Shown in pieces: positions 51,923-61,633 of a stretch of DNA of 64,000 nt. The stretch lies in assembly GCA_016182845.1 (NCBI GenBank), contig JACPFT010000010.1, positions 124,001 through 188,000 of the forward strand, in the 5' to 3' direction. The notes beneath the pieces were generated by a model that was not told where the DNA came from, did no database searches, and saw only the letters and a program-made list of their open reading frames with translations. How positions within the stretch are numbered: position 1 is the first letter of the stretch; each line of letters begins with the position of its first letter. This DNA comes from Gammaproteobacteria bacterium. GTDB taxonomy: Bacteria > Pseudomonadota > Gammaproteobacteria > Enterobacterales > Permianibacteraceae. The translations under genes were made by a program, and so were the position numbers.

Positions 51923-52885
51923 ATGTCCGAGAACGCCATGTACGACTCCAGCACCGACTTCGCCGCCCACGAAAGCCTGGCCTCCCCCTTCGCCCGCCTG
52001 AACCGGCTCGCACGGCGCGCCTACACCGATGGCCGCAGCCTGGCCGTGGCCGCCGCGGCCGCCGCCTCGCTCAAGGCCGTGCTGGTCAAACTGGCCTATG
52101 CCGCCAGTTCCATCACGCCCTTAAGCCTGCTCAATCTGCGCATGCTCTTCTCCCTGCCCTTCTTCTGGCTCTTGTTCCGGCGCGGCAGCACGCCCCTGAC
52201 GCTCCGGCATTACGGCCTCCTGGCCCTGATGGGCTTCCTGGGCTATTACCTGTCCAGCCTCACCGACTTCATCGGCCTGCAATGGGTGTCGGCGGGCCTG
52301 GAACGCTTGATCCTGTTCACCTACCCCAGCATCGTGTTCTTCCTGGAAGTCCTGACCCGGCGCGCGCGCCTGAGCCGCGCCTCCGCCAGCGCCATCGCCC
52401 TGAGCTACCTGGGCCTGGCCCTGGCCTTCGGCCACGATCTGCAACTGGGCCGTAGCGAGCTGGTCTGGCTGGGCGCCGCCTGGATCGGCGCCAGCGCCCT
52501 GGCCTACGGCCTCTACCATGTGGGCGCCGCCAGCCTCATCCGCGAGATCGGCGCCAGCCGCTATGCCGGCGGCGTCGGCCTCGCCGCCAGCCTGATGCTC
52601 TTCGCCCACGGCGCCCTGGCCGAGCCCTTCGCCGGCTATCTGAGTCTGCCCCCGGAAGTCTTCGGCTACGCCCTGCTCATGGCCTTGCTCTGCACGGTCC
52701 TGCCCTCCTGGCTGGCGGCCCGCGCCATGGCCCGCATCGGCGCCACGGCCACCGCCACCATCGGCAGCCTGGGCCCCGTCCTGACCATCGCCCTGGGCTG
52801 GGTGGTCCTGGCCGAACCCTTCTCCTGGCTGCAGCTGGGCGGCATGGCCCTGGTGGTAGGGGGGATACTGCGCTTGAAGCACTGA
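51923..52885 (+). CDS. EamA-family (DMT) transporter divergent from LysR
   Basis: This 320-residue inner-membrane protein has a ~40-residue hydrophilic N terminus and ten predicted helices in two EamA repeats, the second beginning near LVWLGAAWIGASALAYGLYHVGAA and closing with GATATATIGSLGPVLTIALGWVVLAEPFSWLQLGG. Such carriers usually export amino acids or related metabolites. ATG at 51923 is preferred to TTG at 51914. The divergent LysR gene is its probable regulator. Confidence 0.88.
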   Translation: MSENAMYDSSTDFAAHESLASPFARLNRLARRAYTDGRSLAVAAAAAASLKAVLVKLAYAASSITPLSLLNLRMLFSLPFFWLLFRRGSTPLTLRHYGLLALMGFLGYYLSSLTDFIGLQWVSAGLERLILFTYPSIVFFLEVLTRRARLSRASASAIALSYLGLALAFGHDLQLGRSELVWLGAAWIGASALAYGLYHVGAASLIREIGASRYAGGVGLAASLMLFAHGALAEPFAGYLSLPPEVFGYALLMALLCTVLPSWLAARAMARIGATATATIGSLGPVLTIALGWVVLAEPFSWLQLGGMALVVGGILRLKH

Positions 52886-52978
52886 GCGGAAGGCGCGGCT
52901 CAAACTATCGGCACGGCTCCCGCGTCAGGTGGGTAAGGCGAGGCACGGGGCTTCGCCGCCCCACGATAAGGAACCGCC

Positions 52979-53593
52979 ATGAATATCCGCCTCGGCCTGC
53001 TCCTGGCCATCGCCCTGCCCCTCGCCGCCTGCGCATCCGACCGGTATGCCGAAAGCCACTCCCCTCGGCTCAGCCAGCTCGCCAGCCAGCCGGGCTTCTC
53101 CTACGCCGTGGTGGCCAAAGGCGGCGACACCAAGATGGGCTCGGGCCGCATCGAGGACTGGAAGCGTGTCCGGCACCACAAAGCGGCCCCGAAGGGGGAG
53201 TACCTGTGGTTCGTGCAAGGCGGCCTGGACTACGTGGTCACCGATGCCGCCGTCATCGCTCAAGCGCGCGCCGCCATGCGGCCCATGCTCGAGCTGGGCG
53301 AGCGCATGAACGAGGTAGGGGAGCGCATGAGCGAGCACGGCGAGACGCTGGACCAGTACGGCGCGGTCCTGGCCGAACGCGACCGGCGCGAGGCCGCCGA
53401 ACCGTCGCCGACCGAGGATGCGGCGGCCGAGGCGCGCCTGGAGGAAGCCAGCGAGGCCATGAGCGCCTTGAGCAAGGACATGGAAGCCCTGAACGAGCGC
53501 CACGAGCGAGCCGCCGCCGAGACCGAAGCGCAGATACATGCCCTCACCCGGGAGGCGCTGGCGGCAGGCCAGGCGAAGCCGCTGCCGCGCTGA
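52979..53593 (+). CDS. Hypothetical coiled-coil lipoprotein
   Basis: This 204-residue protein begins with a lipoprotein signal (ALPLAACASD, Cys19). A short folded region (residues ~30-95, FSYAVVAKGGDTKMGSGRIEDW and GEYLWFVQGGLDYVVTDAA) is followed by a charged helical region (residues ~100-195) rich in Glu, Ala and Arg, likely a coiled coil. I do not recognise the family. Envelope attachment with a helical extension suggests a structural or scaffold role, but this is inference. AAGGA lies 6 bases before the ATG. Confidence 0.75.
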   Translation: MNIRLGLLLAIALPLAACASDRYAESHSPRLSQLASQPGFSYAVVAKGGDTKMGSGRIEDWKRVRHHKAAPKGEYLWFVQGGLDYVVTDAAVIAQARAAMRPMLELGERMNEVGERMSEHGETLDQYGAVLAERDRREAAEPSPTEDAAAEARLEEASEAMSALSKDMEALNERHERAAAETEAQIHALTREALAAGQAKPLPR

Positions 53594-53656
53594 GCGGCAA
53601 GGCCATCACGCTTGGGGCCGGGCGGACTAAGCTGCGTCGAGCGCTGGTTAACGAAG

Positions 53657-53689
53657 ATGGCGGGTTACGCTGCGCTAACCCGCCCTACG
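53657..53689. repeat. GGCGGGTTA/TAACCCGCC palindrome
   Basis: GGCGGGTTA (53659-53667) and TAACCCGCC (53676-53684) form a 9-bp stem, followed by CTACG, the same family as 39637-39676. Confidence 0.8.
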
Positions 53690-53705
53690 AGTCCCGTCAT
53701 CGCCG

Positions 53706-54296
53706 CTACCGGGTCCCGTGCTGTTCCCGGTTCAGCTGCTTCTGCGGTTCGGATTTCTTGAGCAGGACGTAGAGCGCGCCCTCGCCGCCGTCGCGGCGGC
53801 TGGCGGAGTGGAAGGCCAGGACCTCGGGCAGGTCCCTGAGCCATTGATTGACATAGCTTTTCAGCCAGGCCGGCCGGGCCGCCAGCTCGCCCCGGCCGTG
53901 CAGGACCATGACGCAGCGCAGGCCCAGGCGCCGGCTGTTCTGGACGAAGTCCCAGAGCTCGCGGCGCGCCTCCTCGACGGTCATGCGGTGCAGATCCAGG
54001 CGCACTTGGGGCTCGTACTGGCCCAGGCGCAGCTTGCGCCAGACGCCCAGCTGGATGCCCGGGCGCATGAAGGCCAGGGCCTCGTGGGGAGCTACCCGCT
54101 CCGGTTCTCGCAGGGACAGGGTGTTGGCGTCCCGCTTCAGCTCGGCGAGCGCGGCCGCGCGGCGCGCCAGCTGGGCCTCGCTGGGCCCGGTGTGCTCCGC
54201 CTCCGAGGCGATCTTGTCGCTGGGAGCCAGGGGCGTCACGCCCTTCAGTTCCCTGGCCAGTAATTCCAAATCGTCCACGCGCACCGCCGCCGCCAC
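53706..54296 (-). CDS. Smr-domain protein (SmrA/YfcN-like)
   Basis: This 196-residue protein has an Smr domain at its C terminus: LDLHRMTVEEARREL, CVMVLHGRGELAARP and LPEVLAFHSASRRDGGEGALYVLLK. Smr domains act as nucleases on DNA or RNA in mismatch repair and ribosome rescue. The N-terminal ~95 residues are a charged linker. The frame is closed by a stop directly before the GTG at 54296, so the start is this GTG or one a few codons later. The exact substrate in this small bacterial group is not known to me. Confidence 0.85.
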   Translation of the reverse strand: MAAAVRVDDLELLARELKGVTPLAPSDKIASEAEHTGPSEAQLARRAAALAELKRDANTLSLREPERVAPHEALAFMRPGIQLGVWRKLRLGQYEPQVRLDLHRMTVEEARRELWDFVQNSRRLGLRCVMVLHGRGELAARPAWLKSYVNQWLRDLPEVLAFHSASRRDGGEGALYVLLKKSEPQKQLNREQHGTR

Positions 54297-54397
54297 CTCA
54301 GACCACGATCTTCCCGCCCGCCGCCGTTCCGGTCAAGTCGCCTGGCGGTGCACCGGACATGGCTAATACTAAGAGGAATCCCCGCCGGAGCATGGCC

Positions 54398-55546
54398 ATG
54401 CGCACCCTGTCCACCTGCACCCGCCTCGACGATCCCTACCGGGCCGGCCTGGCCCTGGGCACCGCGCTACGGCCCGTCGCCCCGGAGGTCGTCTTTCTGT
54501 TCAGTACCGTGCACTACGGCCAGCCGCCGGAACTGCTGGAAGGCCTGTACGACGGCCTGGACAACGAATCCGTCCTGGTCATCGGCAATAGCGGCGACGG
54601 CTTCTACGAAAGCGGCGAGGTCAGCGATCACGGCGTGGCGGCCCTGGGCCTGAACGGCGAGGGGCGATTGCGCTTCCGCCTGGCGACGGAAGCCAGTCTC
54701 GGCGAGGACCCGGAAGGCGCGGCACGGCGCGCCTGGGCCAGCCTACAGTCCGGCGGCGAGAAGCCGGCCCTGGTCTTCCTGGCCGCCGATTTCCGTACCG
54801 ACGCGACGCGCATCGAGGCCGTGCTCCACGACGAGATCGACGTGCCGGTGGTGGGAGGCCTGGCCGCCGACGACAACCGCATGCAGAACTGCCTGGTTTT
54901 CGCCGGTCGGCAGATGCTAGACGACAGCCTGGTGATGCTGGGCGTCTACGGCCCCCTGCGCTTCGAGATCGCCATCGGCAATTCGCTCTCTCCGGTGGGC
55001 CGGGCCGGGCTCATCGAGGCGGCGGAGGGCACCAGCCTGAACCGGATCGACGGCCTGTCCGCCGCCGATTTCGTCGAGCGCGAAACCGGCAAGCCGGTCC
55101 TGGAAAGCGACCGGGGCATCGTCACCCTGAGCATCGCCAACCCGGAGCGCCCGGGCGAGAAGCGCCTTCGCTCCATCATGCGCCACGCCGCCGACGCCGA
55201 GGGCAGTATCAGCCTCTACGGCGGCATCGAGACCGGCAAGAGCGTGCGCGTCTGCCGTGCCCATCCGGCGGACCTGATCGCCGAGGTCCAGGCCATCGCC
55301 GAACGCGCGACCCAGCTGGATTTCGCCCCCAAGGCCGCCCTGATCGTGTCCTGCGTCGGGCGCAAATGGCTGCTCAACGAGCAGATCGAGCACGAGGTCC
55401 GCGAGCTGAGCCAGAGCCTGGGCCGGCGCCTGCCCCTGGCCGGCTACCCGTCCTTCGGCGAGATCGGCCCGCTCAAGGACGAATGGGGTTACACCCCGAA
55501 CCTGTTCCATAACATGACCTATGTGCTGTTGCTGCTCGGCGATTGA
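54398..55546 (+). CDS. FIST-domain sensory protein
   Basis: This 382-residue protein has a FIST N domain (residues ~1-190, VLVIGNSGDGFYESGEVSDHGVAALGL) and a FIST C domain (residues ~200-370, ending LPLAGYPSFGEIGPLKDEWGYTPNLFHNMTYVLLLLGD). FIST domains are thought to bind small ligands such as amino acids and sit with signalling proteins. It has no signal peptide or membrane segment. ATG at 54398 is chosen because GGAG lies 7 bases upstream; ATG at 54392 would leave one base. The histidine kinase gene starts 12 bp after its stop, so the pair is an operon and the protein probably feeds that kinase. Confidence 0.9.
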   Translation: MRTLSTCTRLDDPYRAGLALGTALRPVAPEVVFLFSTVHYGQPPELLEGLYDGLDNESVLVIGNSGDGFYESGEVSDHGVAALGLNGEGRLRFRLATEASLGEDPEGAARRAWASLQSGGEKPALVFLAADFRTDATRIEAVLHDEIDVPVVGGLAADDNRMQNCLVFAGRQMLDDSLVMLGVYGPLRFEIAIGNSLSPVGRAGLIEAAEGTSLNRIDGLSAADFVERETGKPVLESDRGIVTLSIANPERPGEKRLRSIMRHAADAEGSISLYGGIETGKSVRVCRAHPADLIAEVQAIAERATQLDFAPKAALIVSCVGRKWLLNEQIEHEVRELSQSLGRRLPLAGYPSFGEIGPLKDEWGYTPNLFHNMTYVLLLLGD

Positions 55547-55558
55547 ACGTCCGTCCGC

Positions 55559-56782
55559 ATGAGCATCCACTTCTTCAGCCTGGTGAGCCCGCCGCCGCCG
55601 GGCTTCGACACCGGCCCGGTGCGCAAGCGCGAGCTCCTGTCCGGCGCCCTGGCCCTCTACGTCCTGCGCGTGGCGGACGCCGAGGCCCTGCTGCCGGATT
55701 TCCGCGCCCGGGTCCAGGGCATCCTGCTCACCCCGGCGGCGCAATACGCCTGCCAGCGCCTGGGCGGCGGCCTGTGGCAGGTCGAGCTGCCCGCCGCCTA
55801 CCTCCCCCAGTTGCGCGAAATCCTGGAACTGCCCCTCCGACTCCTGGAGGAACAGGGCCAGAACCGCGCCCTGGCCGTGGAACAGACCCTCAACATCACC
55901 CGCTTGCGCGGCGAGCTGCAACTGACCCGGGAGGACTACAACCGCATCACCGCCAAGCTGCATACCCAGGTCAGCGATCTCGTGCATATGCAGGAACTCC
56001 TCCGCCAGCAACTGGACGAGCAGCTGCGCGACAAGGCCGCCCTGGCCGACAGCGAGGCGCACTTGCGCAAGCTGGCCGACAACCTGCAGCGCTCCAACAC
56101 CGACCTGCAGCGCTTCGCCTACGTGGCCTCCCATGACCTGCAGGAACCCCTGCGCGCCGTGGCCGGCTGCGTGCGCCTGCTGCAACAACTCTACGAGCCG
56201 CAGCTGGATGCCCGCGCCCACGAACTGATCAGCCACGCCATCGCCGGCGCCTTGCGCATGCAGACCCTGATCAACGATTTGCTGAGCTTTTCCCGGGTGG
56301 AAAGCCGGGGCAAGGCCTTCGCCGCCATCCCCATGCAACGCGTCCTGGACGCGGCCCTGGCCAATCTGAGCGCGGCCCGCGACGAAGCCCAGGCGCAGAT
56401 TTCCCAGGACTTGAACCTGCCCACGGTGCAGGGCGACGAGGGCCAGCTGGTGCAGCTGCTGCAGAATCTCATCGGCAATGCCATCAAGTACCGGGGCGAC
56501 AAGCCGCCGGAAATCCATTTCGGCTTCCGGGACTCGGGTGAGGACTACGAGTTCTTCGTCAGCGACCGGGGCATAGGCATAGAGCCGAAATACTTCGACA
56601 AGATCTTCGTGATCTTCCAGCGCCTGCACACCCGCGAGGAATACCCCGGGACTGGCGTCGGCCTGGCCATCTGCCAGCGCGTCGTGGACCGCCACCAGGG
56701 GCGGCTATGGGTGGAGTCGACGCCTGGCCAGGGCACGAGCTTCCGCTTCACCCTGCCCAAGCGGCCTGAGCCCCTGACTTAA
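55559..56782 (+). CDS. Soluble sensor histidine kinase (FIST partner)
   Basis: This 407-residue kinase has no membrane segments. Residues 1-~95 form an uncharacterised N-terminal region, followed by a long coiled coil (~96-180). The phosphorylation site is His192 in VASHDLQEPLRAV, and the ATP-binding domain has NLIGNAIKYRG, DRGIGIEPKYFDKIF and GTGVGLAIC, as in phytochrome-type kinases. No response regulator lies nearby. The FIST gene directly upstream is the probable input. The stop codon shares TTAA with the convergent pyruvyl-transferase gene. Confidence 0.92.
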   Translation: MSIHFFSLVSPPPPGFDTGPVRKRELLSGALALYVLRVADAEALLPDFRARVQGILLTPAAQYACQRLGGGLWQVELPAAYLPQLREILELPLRLLEEQGQNRALAVEQTLNITRLRGELQLTREDYNRITAKLHTQVSDLVHMQELLRQQLDEQLRDKAALADSEAHLRKLADNLQRSNTDLQRFAYVASHDLQEPLRAVAGCVRLLQQLYEPQLDARAHELISHAIAGALRMQTLINDLLSFSRVESRGKAFAAIPMQRVLDAALANLSAARDEAQAQISQDLNLPTVQGDEGQLVQLLQNLIGNAIKYRGDKPPEIHFGFRDSGEDYEFFVSDRGIGIEPKYFDKIFVIFQRLHTREEYPGTGVGLAICQRVVDRHQGRLWVESTPGQGTSFRFTLPKRPEPLT

Positions 56783-57807
56783 GTAGCGTGCCAGCTGCGC
56801 TCGTAGGCGGCCAGCTTGGGAGAGAGCATGCCCACTGGCAGAGGCAGGAGCGGCCGCCCGAAGTCTCTAGCCAGGATGCGCGCGTGCAGGCTGGTGGCGA
56901 AGAGTGCCGAACACGCGGCGATCAAGGCGGAGATCTCCCAGATATTCAGGGAAGGAAACAGCCAGGCCGGTTGGGCCAGGCGCGCCATCAGCCGCCGGTA
57001 CGGCGCCTCGTCGTCATGCCAGGGCGCGGCGCCGGCCCTGAACAGAACGATGGGCAAGGCCTTCTCGGCGAGTCCGGCCGCTATCAACGCCAGCTCGGCG
57101 TCGCTCTCGTATTGGGCGGCGAACTGCACGGCCAGGAAGCCGCCGGGGAAACGCCGCCGACATTCGCCCAGCAGGGCGCCATCCCGCGCCGCCTCGATGC
57201 GCGCACGCGCGGTCGGCGGGAGATTCTCCACCGGGTCCGGCTCCAGGGCCGGCTGCAAGCCCAGGCGGGCCAATGCCGCTTGGCTGTGCTTATCCCGCAC
57301 GCTCAAGCTAGTGGCCCCGGCCAGTGCCGTGCGCGCGTAGTCGCGAAGCTCCGGCGCAAGTTCGTCCACTTCCACACCGCCCAGGCTCCGGTAATGGCGC
57401 AGAGTCCCCGGCGGCAAGGCCTCGGCCCCCAGCAGATACGGCAGCGGCCTCGCCGTCCCCAGCCGAGCACGTGCATAAGCCTCGCGCCCGGGTTCGGCGT
57501 CATGGGCGTGAATCTCCGCGTCGGCGACGGCCTGCTCCTGCACCATGACCCACGCATCCCAGGCCGTGGTCGTGAGAACTTCGCCGCCCACCTGCAAGAC
57601 CTCGATCGGCGCCCGTCTCCGGCCAGCGGCCAGAAGCTCGGCCAGGCTCCGCACCACCGGCCCGCCGTAGGGGCGCATATCGCGGCTCACCAGCCCGGCA
57701 TGGCACATGGGACGCGGAAAGGCTTCCACCGCCGCCACTTCCGCCAGCAGCAGATCGCCCAGGTTGTGGCGGTCGAAGGCGCCGAAGAGGATCAGGGGAT
57801 GGGACAT
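56779..57807 (-). CDS. Polysaccharide pyruvyl transferase family protein
   Basis: This 342-residue protein starts with PLILFGAFDRHNLGDLLLAEV, the nucleotide-sugar-like fold opening of the CsaB/pyruvyl-transferase family, and ends with the conserved ALFATSLHARILARDFGRPLLPL, including SLHARI, the family signature. Members add pyruvate ketals to cell-surface polysaccharides or act on related glycans. ATG at 57807 (MSHPLILFG) is chosen over the frame start at 57855. It is downstream of fba but separated from it by a strong terminator, so it probably has its own promoter. Confidence 0.82.
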   Translation of the reverse strand: MSHPLILFGAFDRHNLGDLLLAEVAAVEAFPRPMCHAGLVSRDMRPYGGPVVRSLAELLAAGRRRAPIEVLQVGGEVLTTTAWDAWVMVQEQAVADAEIHAHDAEPGREAYARARLGTARPLPYLLGAEALPPGTLRHYRSLGGVEVDELAPELRDYARTALAGATSLSVRDKHSQAALARLGLQPALEPDPVENLPPTARARIEAARDGALLGECRRRFPGGFLAVQFAAQYESDAELALIAAGLAEKALPIVLFRAGAAPWHDDEAPYRRLMARLAQPAWLFPSLNIWEISALIAACSALFATSLHARILARDFGRPLLPLPVGMLSPKLAAYERSWHAT

Positions 57808-57851
57808 GGAAGGCCCGGCCGGCAGAGATACCGCCAGTATGGGCCGGAAAA

Positions 57852-57880
57852 ACAAAAAGGGCGGAAACCGCCCTTTTTGT
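57852..57880. terminator. Strong terminator after fba
   Basis: ACAAAAAGGGCGG and CCGCCCTTTTTGT form a perfect 13-bp stem with an AAA loop; on the minus strand the stem ends in a T-run. It lies 40 bp past the fba stop. Confidence 0.9.
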
Positions 57881-57901
57881 CAGCGAAGGTGAATCTTTCA
57901 G

Positions 57902-57943
57902 TTCACCTTTTGAGCAAGCTCAATTCACCTTCTGAGCAAGCTC
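57902..57943. repeat. 20-bp tandem duplication at the 3' end of fba
   Basis: TTCACCTT(T/C)TGAGCAAGCTC occurs at 57902-57921 and 57924-57943 with one mismatch. It repeats the last codons of fba (ELAQKVN), leaving a spare copy after the stop. Confidence 0.85.
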
Positions 57944-58984
57944 GCCCTTGGCATAGCGGCCCGCCATGGTTTCCAGGTTCAAGGCGCGCAGCTTGGAGGC
58001 TTGTCCTGCGCAGCCGAAGGCCAGGTAGCGGTCGTGGCAGATGCCCTGCATGGCCTTCTGGGCGGCGGCCAGGTACTTGCGCGGGTCGAATTCCTTGGGG
58101 TTCTCGGCCAGGAACTTGCGGGTCGCGCCGGTGGCGGCCATGCGCAGATCGGTGTCGATATTGACTTTGCGCACGCCGTGCTTGATGGCTTCCTGGATCT
58201 CCGCGACCGGCACGCCATAGGTCTGGCCCATGGCGCCGCCATAGGTGTTGATGATCTCCAGCCATTCCTGGGGCACCGAGGAGGAGCCGTGCATCACCAG
58301 ATGGGTGTTGGGAATGCGAGCGTGGATTTCCTTGACCCGGTGGATGGCCAGGGTGTCGCCTGTCGGCGGGCGGGTGAACTTGTAGGCGCCGTGGCTGGTG
58401 CCGATGGCGATGGCCAGGGCATCGACACCGGTGTCCTTCACGAAGCTGGCGGCCTCGTCGACGCTGGTCAGCAGCTGGGAATGATCGAGCACGCCCTCGG
58501 CGCCGTGGCCGTCCTCCTCGCCCATCATGCCGGTCTCCAGCGACCCCAGGCAGCCAATCTCGCCTTCCACGGACACGCCGCAGGCATGGGCCATCTCCAC
58601 GACCTGGCGGGTGACGCGCACGTTGTAGGCGTAGTCGGTGGGGGTCTTGCCGTCCTCGCCCAGGGAGCCGTCCATCATCACCGAGGAGAAGCCCATCTGG
58701 ATGGAACGCTGGCACACTGCCGGGCTGACGCCGTGGTCCTGGTGCATGACCACCGGGATATGGGGCCATTCCTCGATGGCGGCCAGGATCAGGTGGCGCA
58801 GGAAGGCGGAGCCGGCGTATTTGCGGGCGCCGGCCGAGGCCTGGATGATGACCGGAGAATCGGTCTCGTGGGCGGCGTCCATGACGGCGCGCATCTGTTC
58901 CAGGTTGTTGACGTTGAAGGCCGGCACGCCGTAGCCGTTCTCGGCGGCGTGGTCCAGCAGCTGGCGCAATGAGATAAGAGCCAT
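57920..58984 (-). CDS. fba: Class II fructose-1,6-bisphosphate aldolase
   Basis: This zinc enzyme splits fructose 1,6-bisphosphate to dihydroxyacetone phosphate and glyceraldehyde 3-phosphate, and works in reverse in gluconeogenesis and carbon fixation. The 354-residue protein carries [11 protein letters not shown] with the catalytic aspartate and zinc histidine, [24 protein letters not shown], and [10 protein letters not shown]. It is the CbbA/long class II type. GGAG lies 8 bases before the ATG. It is the last gene of the tkt-gap-pgk-fba series; pyruvate kinase, which often lies between pgk and fba, is absent. Confidence 0.97.
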   Translation of the reverse strand: MALISLRQLLDHAAENGYGVPAFNVNNLEQMRAVMDAAHETDSPVIIQASAGARKYAGSAFLRHLILAAIEEWPHIPVVMHQDHGVSPAVCQRSIQMGFSSVMMDGSLGEDGKTPTDYAYNVRVTRQVVEMAHACGVSVEGEIGCLGSLETGMMGEEDGHGAEGVLDHSQLLTSVDEAASFVKDTGVDALAIAIGTSHGAYKFTRPPTGDTLAIHRVKEIHARIPNTHLVMHGSSSVPQEWLEIINTYGGAMGQTYGVPVAEIQEAIKHGVRKVNIDTDLRMAATGATRKFLAENPKEFDPRKYLAAAQKAMQGICHDRYLAFGCAGQASKLRALNLETMAGRYAKGELAQKVN

Positions 58985-58995
58985 GTGGGTTCTCC

Positions 58996-59108
58996 GTAGC
59001 CTGGGTTAGACCGCACGGCGGTCGTAACCCGGGTGGTTTCAATCCAGAGTCGTTAATGCTTCGGGGCGGGTCATCCCGGGTTACGGCCTTCGGCCTAACC
59101 CAGGCTAC
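58996..59108. repeat. 113-bp palindromic element between pgk and fba
   Basis: GTAGCCTGGGTTAG (58996-59009) and CTAACCCAGGCTAC (59095-59108) are exact inverted ends, with inner GTAACCCGGG/CCCGGGTTAC arms. The element fills most of the upstream region of fba. Confidence 0.85.
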
Positions 59109-59118
59109 GCGCCTCCGG

Positions 59119-59156
59119 CCCCTCTCCCCTCGCGGGAGAGGGGGAGGGGGGAGGGG
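59119..59156. repeat. CCCTCTCCC-type palindrome
   Basis: CCCCTCTCCCCTCGCGGGAG with AGGGGGAGGGGGG follows directly after the previous element and ends at the pgk stop codon region. Confidence 0.8.
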
Positions 59157-59163
59157 ACGAGAA

Positions 59164-60339
59164 TCAAGCCCCGCGCGTCTCCAAGATCGCGACCGCCGGC
59201 AGTTCCTTGCCTTCCAGGAACTCCAGGAAGGCGCCGCCGCCGGTGGAAATATAGGACACATCCGAGGCGATGCCGTACTTGTCCACTGCCGCCAGGGTAT
59301 CACCGCCACCGGCGATGGAGAAGGCGGCGGAGGCGGCGATGGCCAGGCTCATGGCCTGGGTGCCCGCGCCGAACTGGTCGAACTCGAAGACACCGACCGG
59401 GCCGTTCCAGACGATGGTGCCGGCCTTGGCCAGGTATTCGGCGAACAGGGCCGAGGTCTTGGGGCCCACGTCGAAGATCATGTCGTCGTCGGCCACGTCG
59501 GCCACGTCCTTGAGCGTGGCCACGGCGTTCGGCGCGAACTCCTTGCCCACCACCACGTCCAGGGGCAGGGGGATGCAGCCGCCCTTGGCCTGGGCGGCTT
59601 CCATGAGACGACGGGCTTCATCGACCAGCTCGGCTTCGTAGAGGCTCTTGCCGACGTTGTAGCCGGCGGCCTTGAGGAAGGTGTTGGCGATGCCGCCGCC
59701 GACGATCAGTTGATCGACCTTGGTGGACAGGGAGTCCAGGACGGTGAGCTTGGTGGAGACCTTGGAGCCGCCGACGATGGCCACCAGGGGCCGGGCCGGG
59801 GCCTTCAGGGCCTTGCCCAGGGCATCCAGCTCGGCCGCCAGCAGCGGGCCGGCACAGGCGATTTTCGCGAACTTGGCGACGCCATGGGTCGTGGCCTCGG
59901 CGCGGTGGGCCGTGCCGAAGGCGTCGTTGACATAGACCTCGCAGAGCGCCGCGTACTTCTGGGCCAGCTCGTCCTTGTTCTTCTTTTCGCCCGGATTGCA
60001 GCGGCAGTTCTCCAGCACGACGACTTCGCCGGCATTCACCTCGACGCCATCCAGGTAGTCCGCCACCAGGCGCACCGGCACATCCAGGCGCGCGCGCAGC
60101 CACTCGACCACGGGCGCCAGCGAGTCCTCGGGCTTGAATTCGCCCTCGCTGGGACGGCCCAGGTGGGAGATGACCATGAGCTTGGCGCCCTTGGCCAGGG
60201 CCAGCTGGATGGTGGGCAGGGAGGCGACGAGGCGGGCATCGGAGGTGATGACGCCATCCTTGAGGGGCACGTTCAGATCTTCGCGGATCAAGACGCGCTT
60301 ACCGGCCAGATCCAGATCGCTCATTTTGATAACGGACAT
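59164..60339 (-). CDS. pgk: Phosphoglycerate kinase
   Basis: Pgk transfers phosphate from 1,3-bisphosphoglycerate to ADP in glycolysis. The 391-residue protein has the substrate-binding opening [13 protein letters not shown] and [11 protein letters not shown], and the nucleotide domain with [23 protein letters not shown] and the C-terminal [32 protein letters not shown] precedes the ATG. It is separated from gap by 230 bp of nested repeats and from fba by 179 bp of repeats, so readthrough from tkt is uncertain. Confidence 0.98.
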   Translation of the reverse strand: MSVIKMSDLDLAGKRVLIREDLNVPLKDGVITSDARLVASLPTIQLALAKGAKLMVISHLGRPSEGEFKPEDSLAPVVEWLRARLDVPVRLVADYLDGVEVNAGEVVVLENCRCNPGEKKNKDELAQKYAALCEVYVNDAFGTAHRAEATTHGVAKFAKIACAGPLLAAELDALGKALKAPARPLVAIVGGSKVSTKLTVLDSLSTKVDQLIVGGGIANTFLKAAGYNVGKSLYEAELVDEARRLMEAAQAKGGCIPLPLDVVVGKEFAPNAVATLKDVADVADDDMIFDVGPKTSALFAEYLAKAGTIVWNGPVGVFEFDQFGAGTQAMSLAIAASAAFSIAGGGDTLAAVDKYGIASDVSYISTGGGAFLEFLEGKELPAVAILETRGA

Positions 60340-60363
60340 GATGCGTTCCTTGAGAAGAAGTTG

Positions 60364-60554
60364 ACCGCCAAGACGCGAAGAACGCCAAGTTTGGAGGAGA
60401 GAACGAATGCGACCATTACCTGGATGAGGGCCGCAGGCCGGAATCCGGGAAAACCACGGAACGGCGAATGGAAAACCCGGATTCCGCTACCGCTTCATCC
60501 GGGCTACGTTCTCTCTTCTTCTTTTTCCCTTGGCGTTCTTGGCGCCTTGGCGGT
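60364..60554. repeat. MITE-like element with a nested palindrome between gap and pgk
   Basis: ACCGCCAAGACGCGAAGAAC and, 26 bp in all, its inverted partner at 60529-60554 (24 of 26 identical) bound a 191-bp element related to 20778-20913. Inside, GGCCGGAATCCGGG and CCCGGATTCCGCT with GGGCTACG (60430-60508) form a second, independent palindrome. Confidence 0.75.
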
Positions 60555-60569
60555 TAATAAATCTTGGCC

Positions 60570-61583
60570 TTACTTCGCCGCGAACATCGCCGCGGCGGTG
60601 TTCAGCATCTGCACGGAAAAGCCCCACTCGTTGTCGTACCAGGCCAGGACCTTGACCAGGCGGCCGGAGACCTTGGTCTGGGTCGAGTCGAAGATCGAGG
60701 CGCGCGGGTCGTGGTTGAAGTCGATGGACACCAGAGGCTGGGTGTTATAGCCCAAGACGCCCTTGAGCGGGCCGGTCTCGGCGGCGGCCTTCACCAGGGC
60801 ATTGACCTCGTCCTTGGTGGTGTCGCGCTTGGCGACGAAGGACAGGTCCACGACGGAGACGTTCTGGGTCGGCACGCGCATGGCGAAGCCGTCCAGCTTG
60901 CCGGCCAGCTCGGGCAGCACCAGGCCCACGGCCTTGGCGGCGCCGGTCTTGGTGGGGATGATGTTCTGGGCGGCGGCGCGGGCGCGACGCAGATCCTTGT
61001 GGTGGCCGTCGACGATGTTCTGGTCGTTGGTGTAGGCATGGATGGTGGTCATCAGGCCGGACTCGATGCCGATGGCGTCCTGCAGGGGCTTGACCATGGG
61101 GGCCAGGCAGTTGGTGGTGCAGGAGGCATTGGACACCACGGTCATGTCCGAGCGCAGCAGCTCGTGGTTGACGCCGTAGACGATGGTGGCGTCCACGCCC
61201 TCGCCGCCCGGAGCGGAGATCAGGACCTTCTTGACCGTGCCGCGGATGTGCTGGCTGGCGGCTTCCTTGGAGGTGAACTTGCCGGTGCATTCGAACACCA
61301 CGTCGACGCCCATCTCGCTCCAGGGAATGGTGGCGGGGTTGCGGTCGGCGAAGACGCGGATCTTGTCGCCGTTGACGATGATGTGGTTCTCGTCGTGGCT
61401 CACCTCGGCCGGGAAGCGGCCGTGAGCGGAGTCATGGGCCGTGAAGAAGGCCTCGTCGGCGATGGGATGGCTGGTGTTGATGGCGACGACCTGGATCTCG
61501 TCGCGGCGACCCAGCTCATAAATCGCGCGCAGGACCATACGGCCGATGCGGCCATAACCATTGATACCAACCTTGATCGCCAT
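60570..61583 (-). CDS. gap: Glyceraldehyde-3-phosphate dehydrogenase (type I)
   Basis: Gap oxidises glyceraldehyde 3-phosphate with NAD and phosphate. The 337-residue protein begins [16 protein letters not shown] and has the active-site segment [12 protein letters not shown] with the catalytic cysteine, followed by [10 protein letters not shown], the [11 protein letters not shown] region and WYDNEWGFS at the C terminus. Aspartate-type NAD selectivity cannot be settled by eye. I chose ATG at 61583 with GGAG 8 bases upstream; the longer frame to 61685 reads through a repeat. Confidence 0.98.
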   Translation of the reverse strand: MAIKVGINGYGRIGRMVLRAIYELGRRDEIQVVAINTSHPIADEAFFTAHDSAHGRFPAEVSHDENHIIVNGDKIRVFADRNPATIPWSEMGVDVVFECTGKFTSKEAASQHIRGTVKKVLISAPGGEGVDATIVYGVNHELLRSDMTVVSNASCTTNCLAPMVKPLQDAIGIESGLMTTIHAYTNDQNIVDGHHKDLRRARAAAQNIIPTKTGAAKAVGLVLPELAGKLDGFAMRVPTQNVSVVDLSFVAKRDTTKDEVNALVKAAAETGPLKGVLGYNTQPLVSIDFNHDPRASIFDSTQTKVSGRLVKVLAWYDNEWGFSVQMLNTAAAMFAAK

Positions 61584-61633
61584 TGCCTTGTCTCCGATAA
61601 AACAGCAAGTCGTAAAAAAACCAGTCTCTTTGC

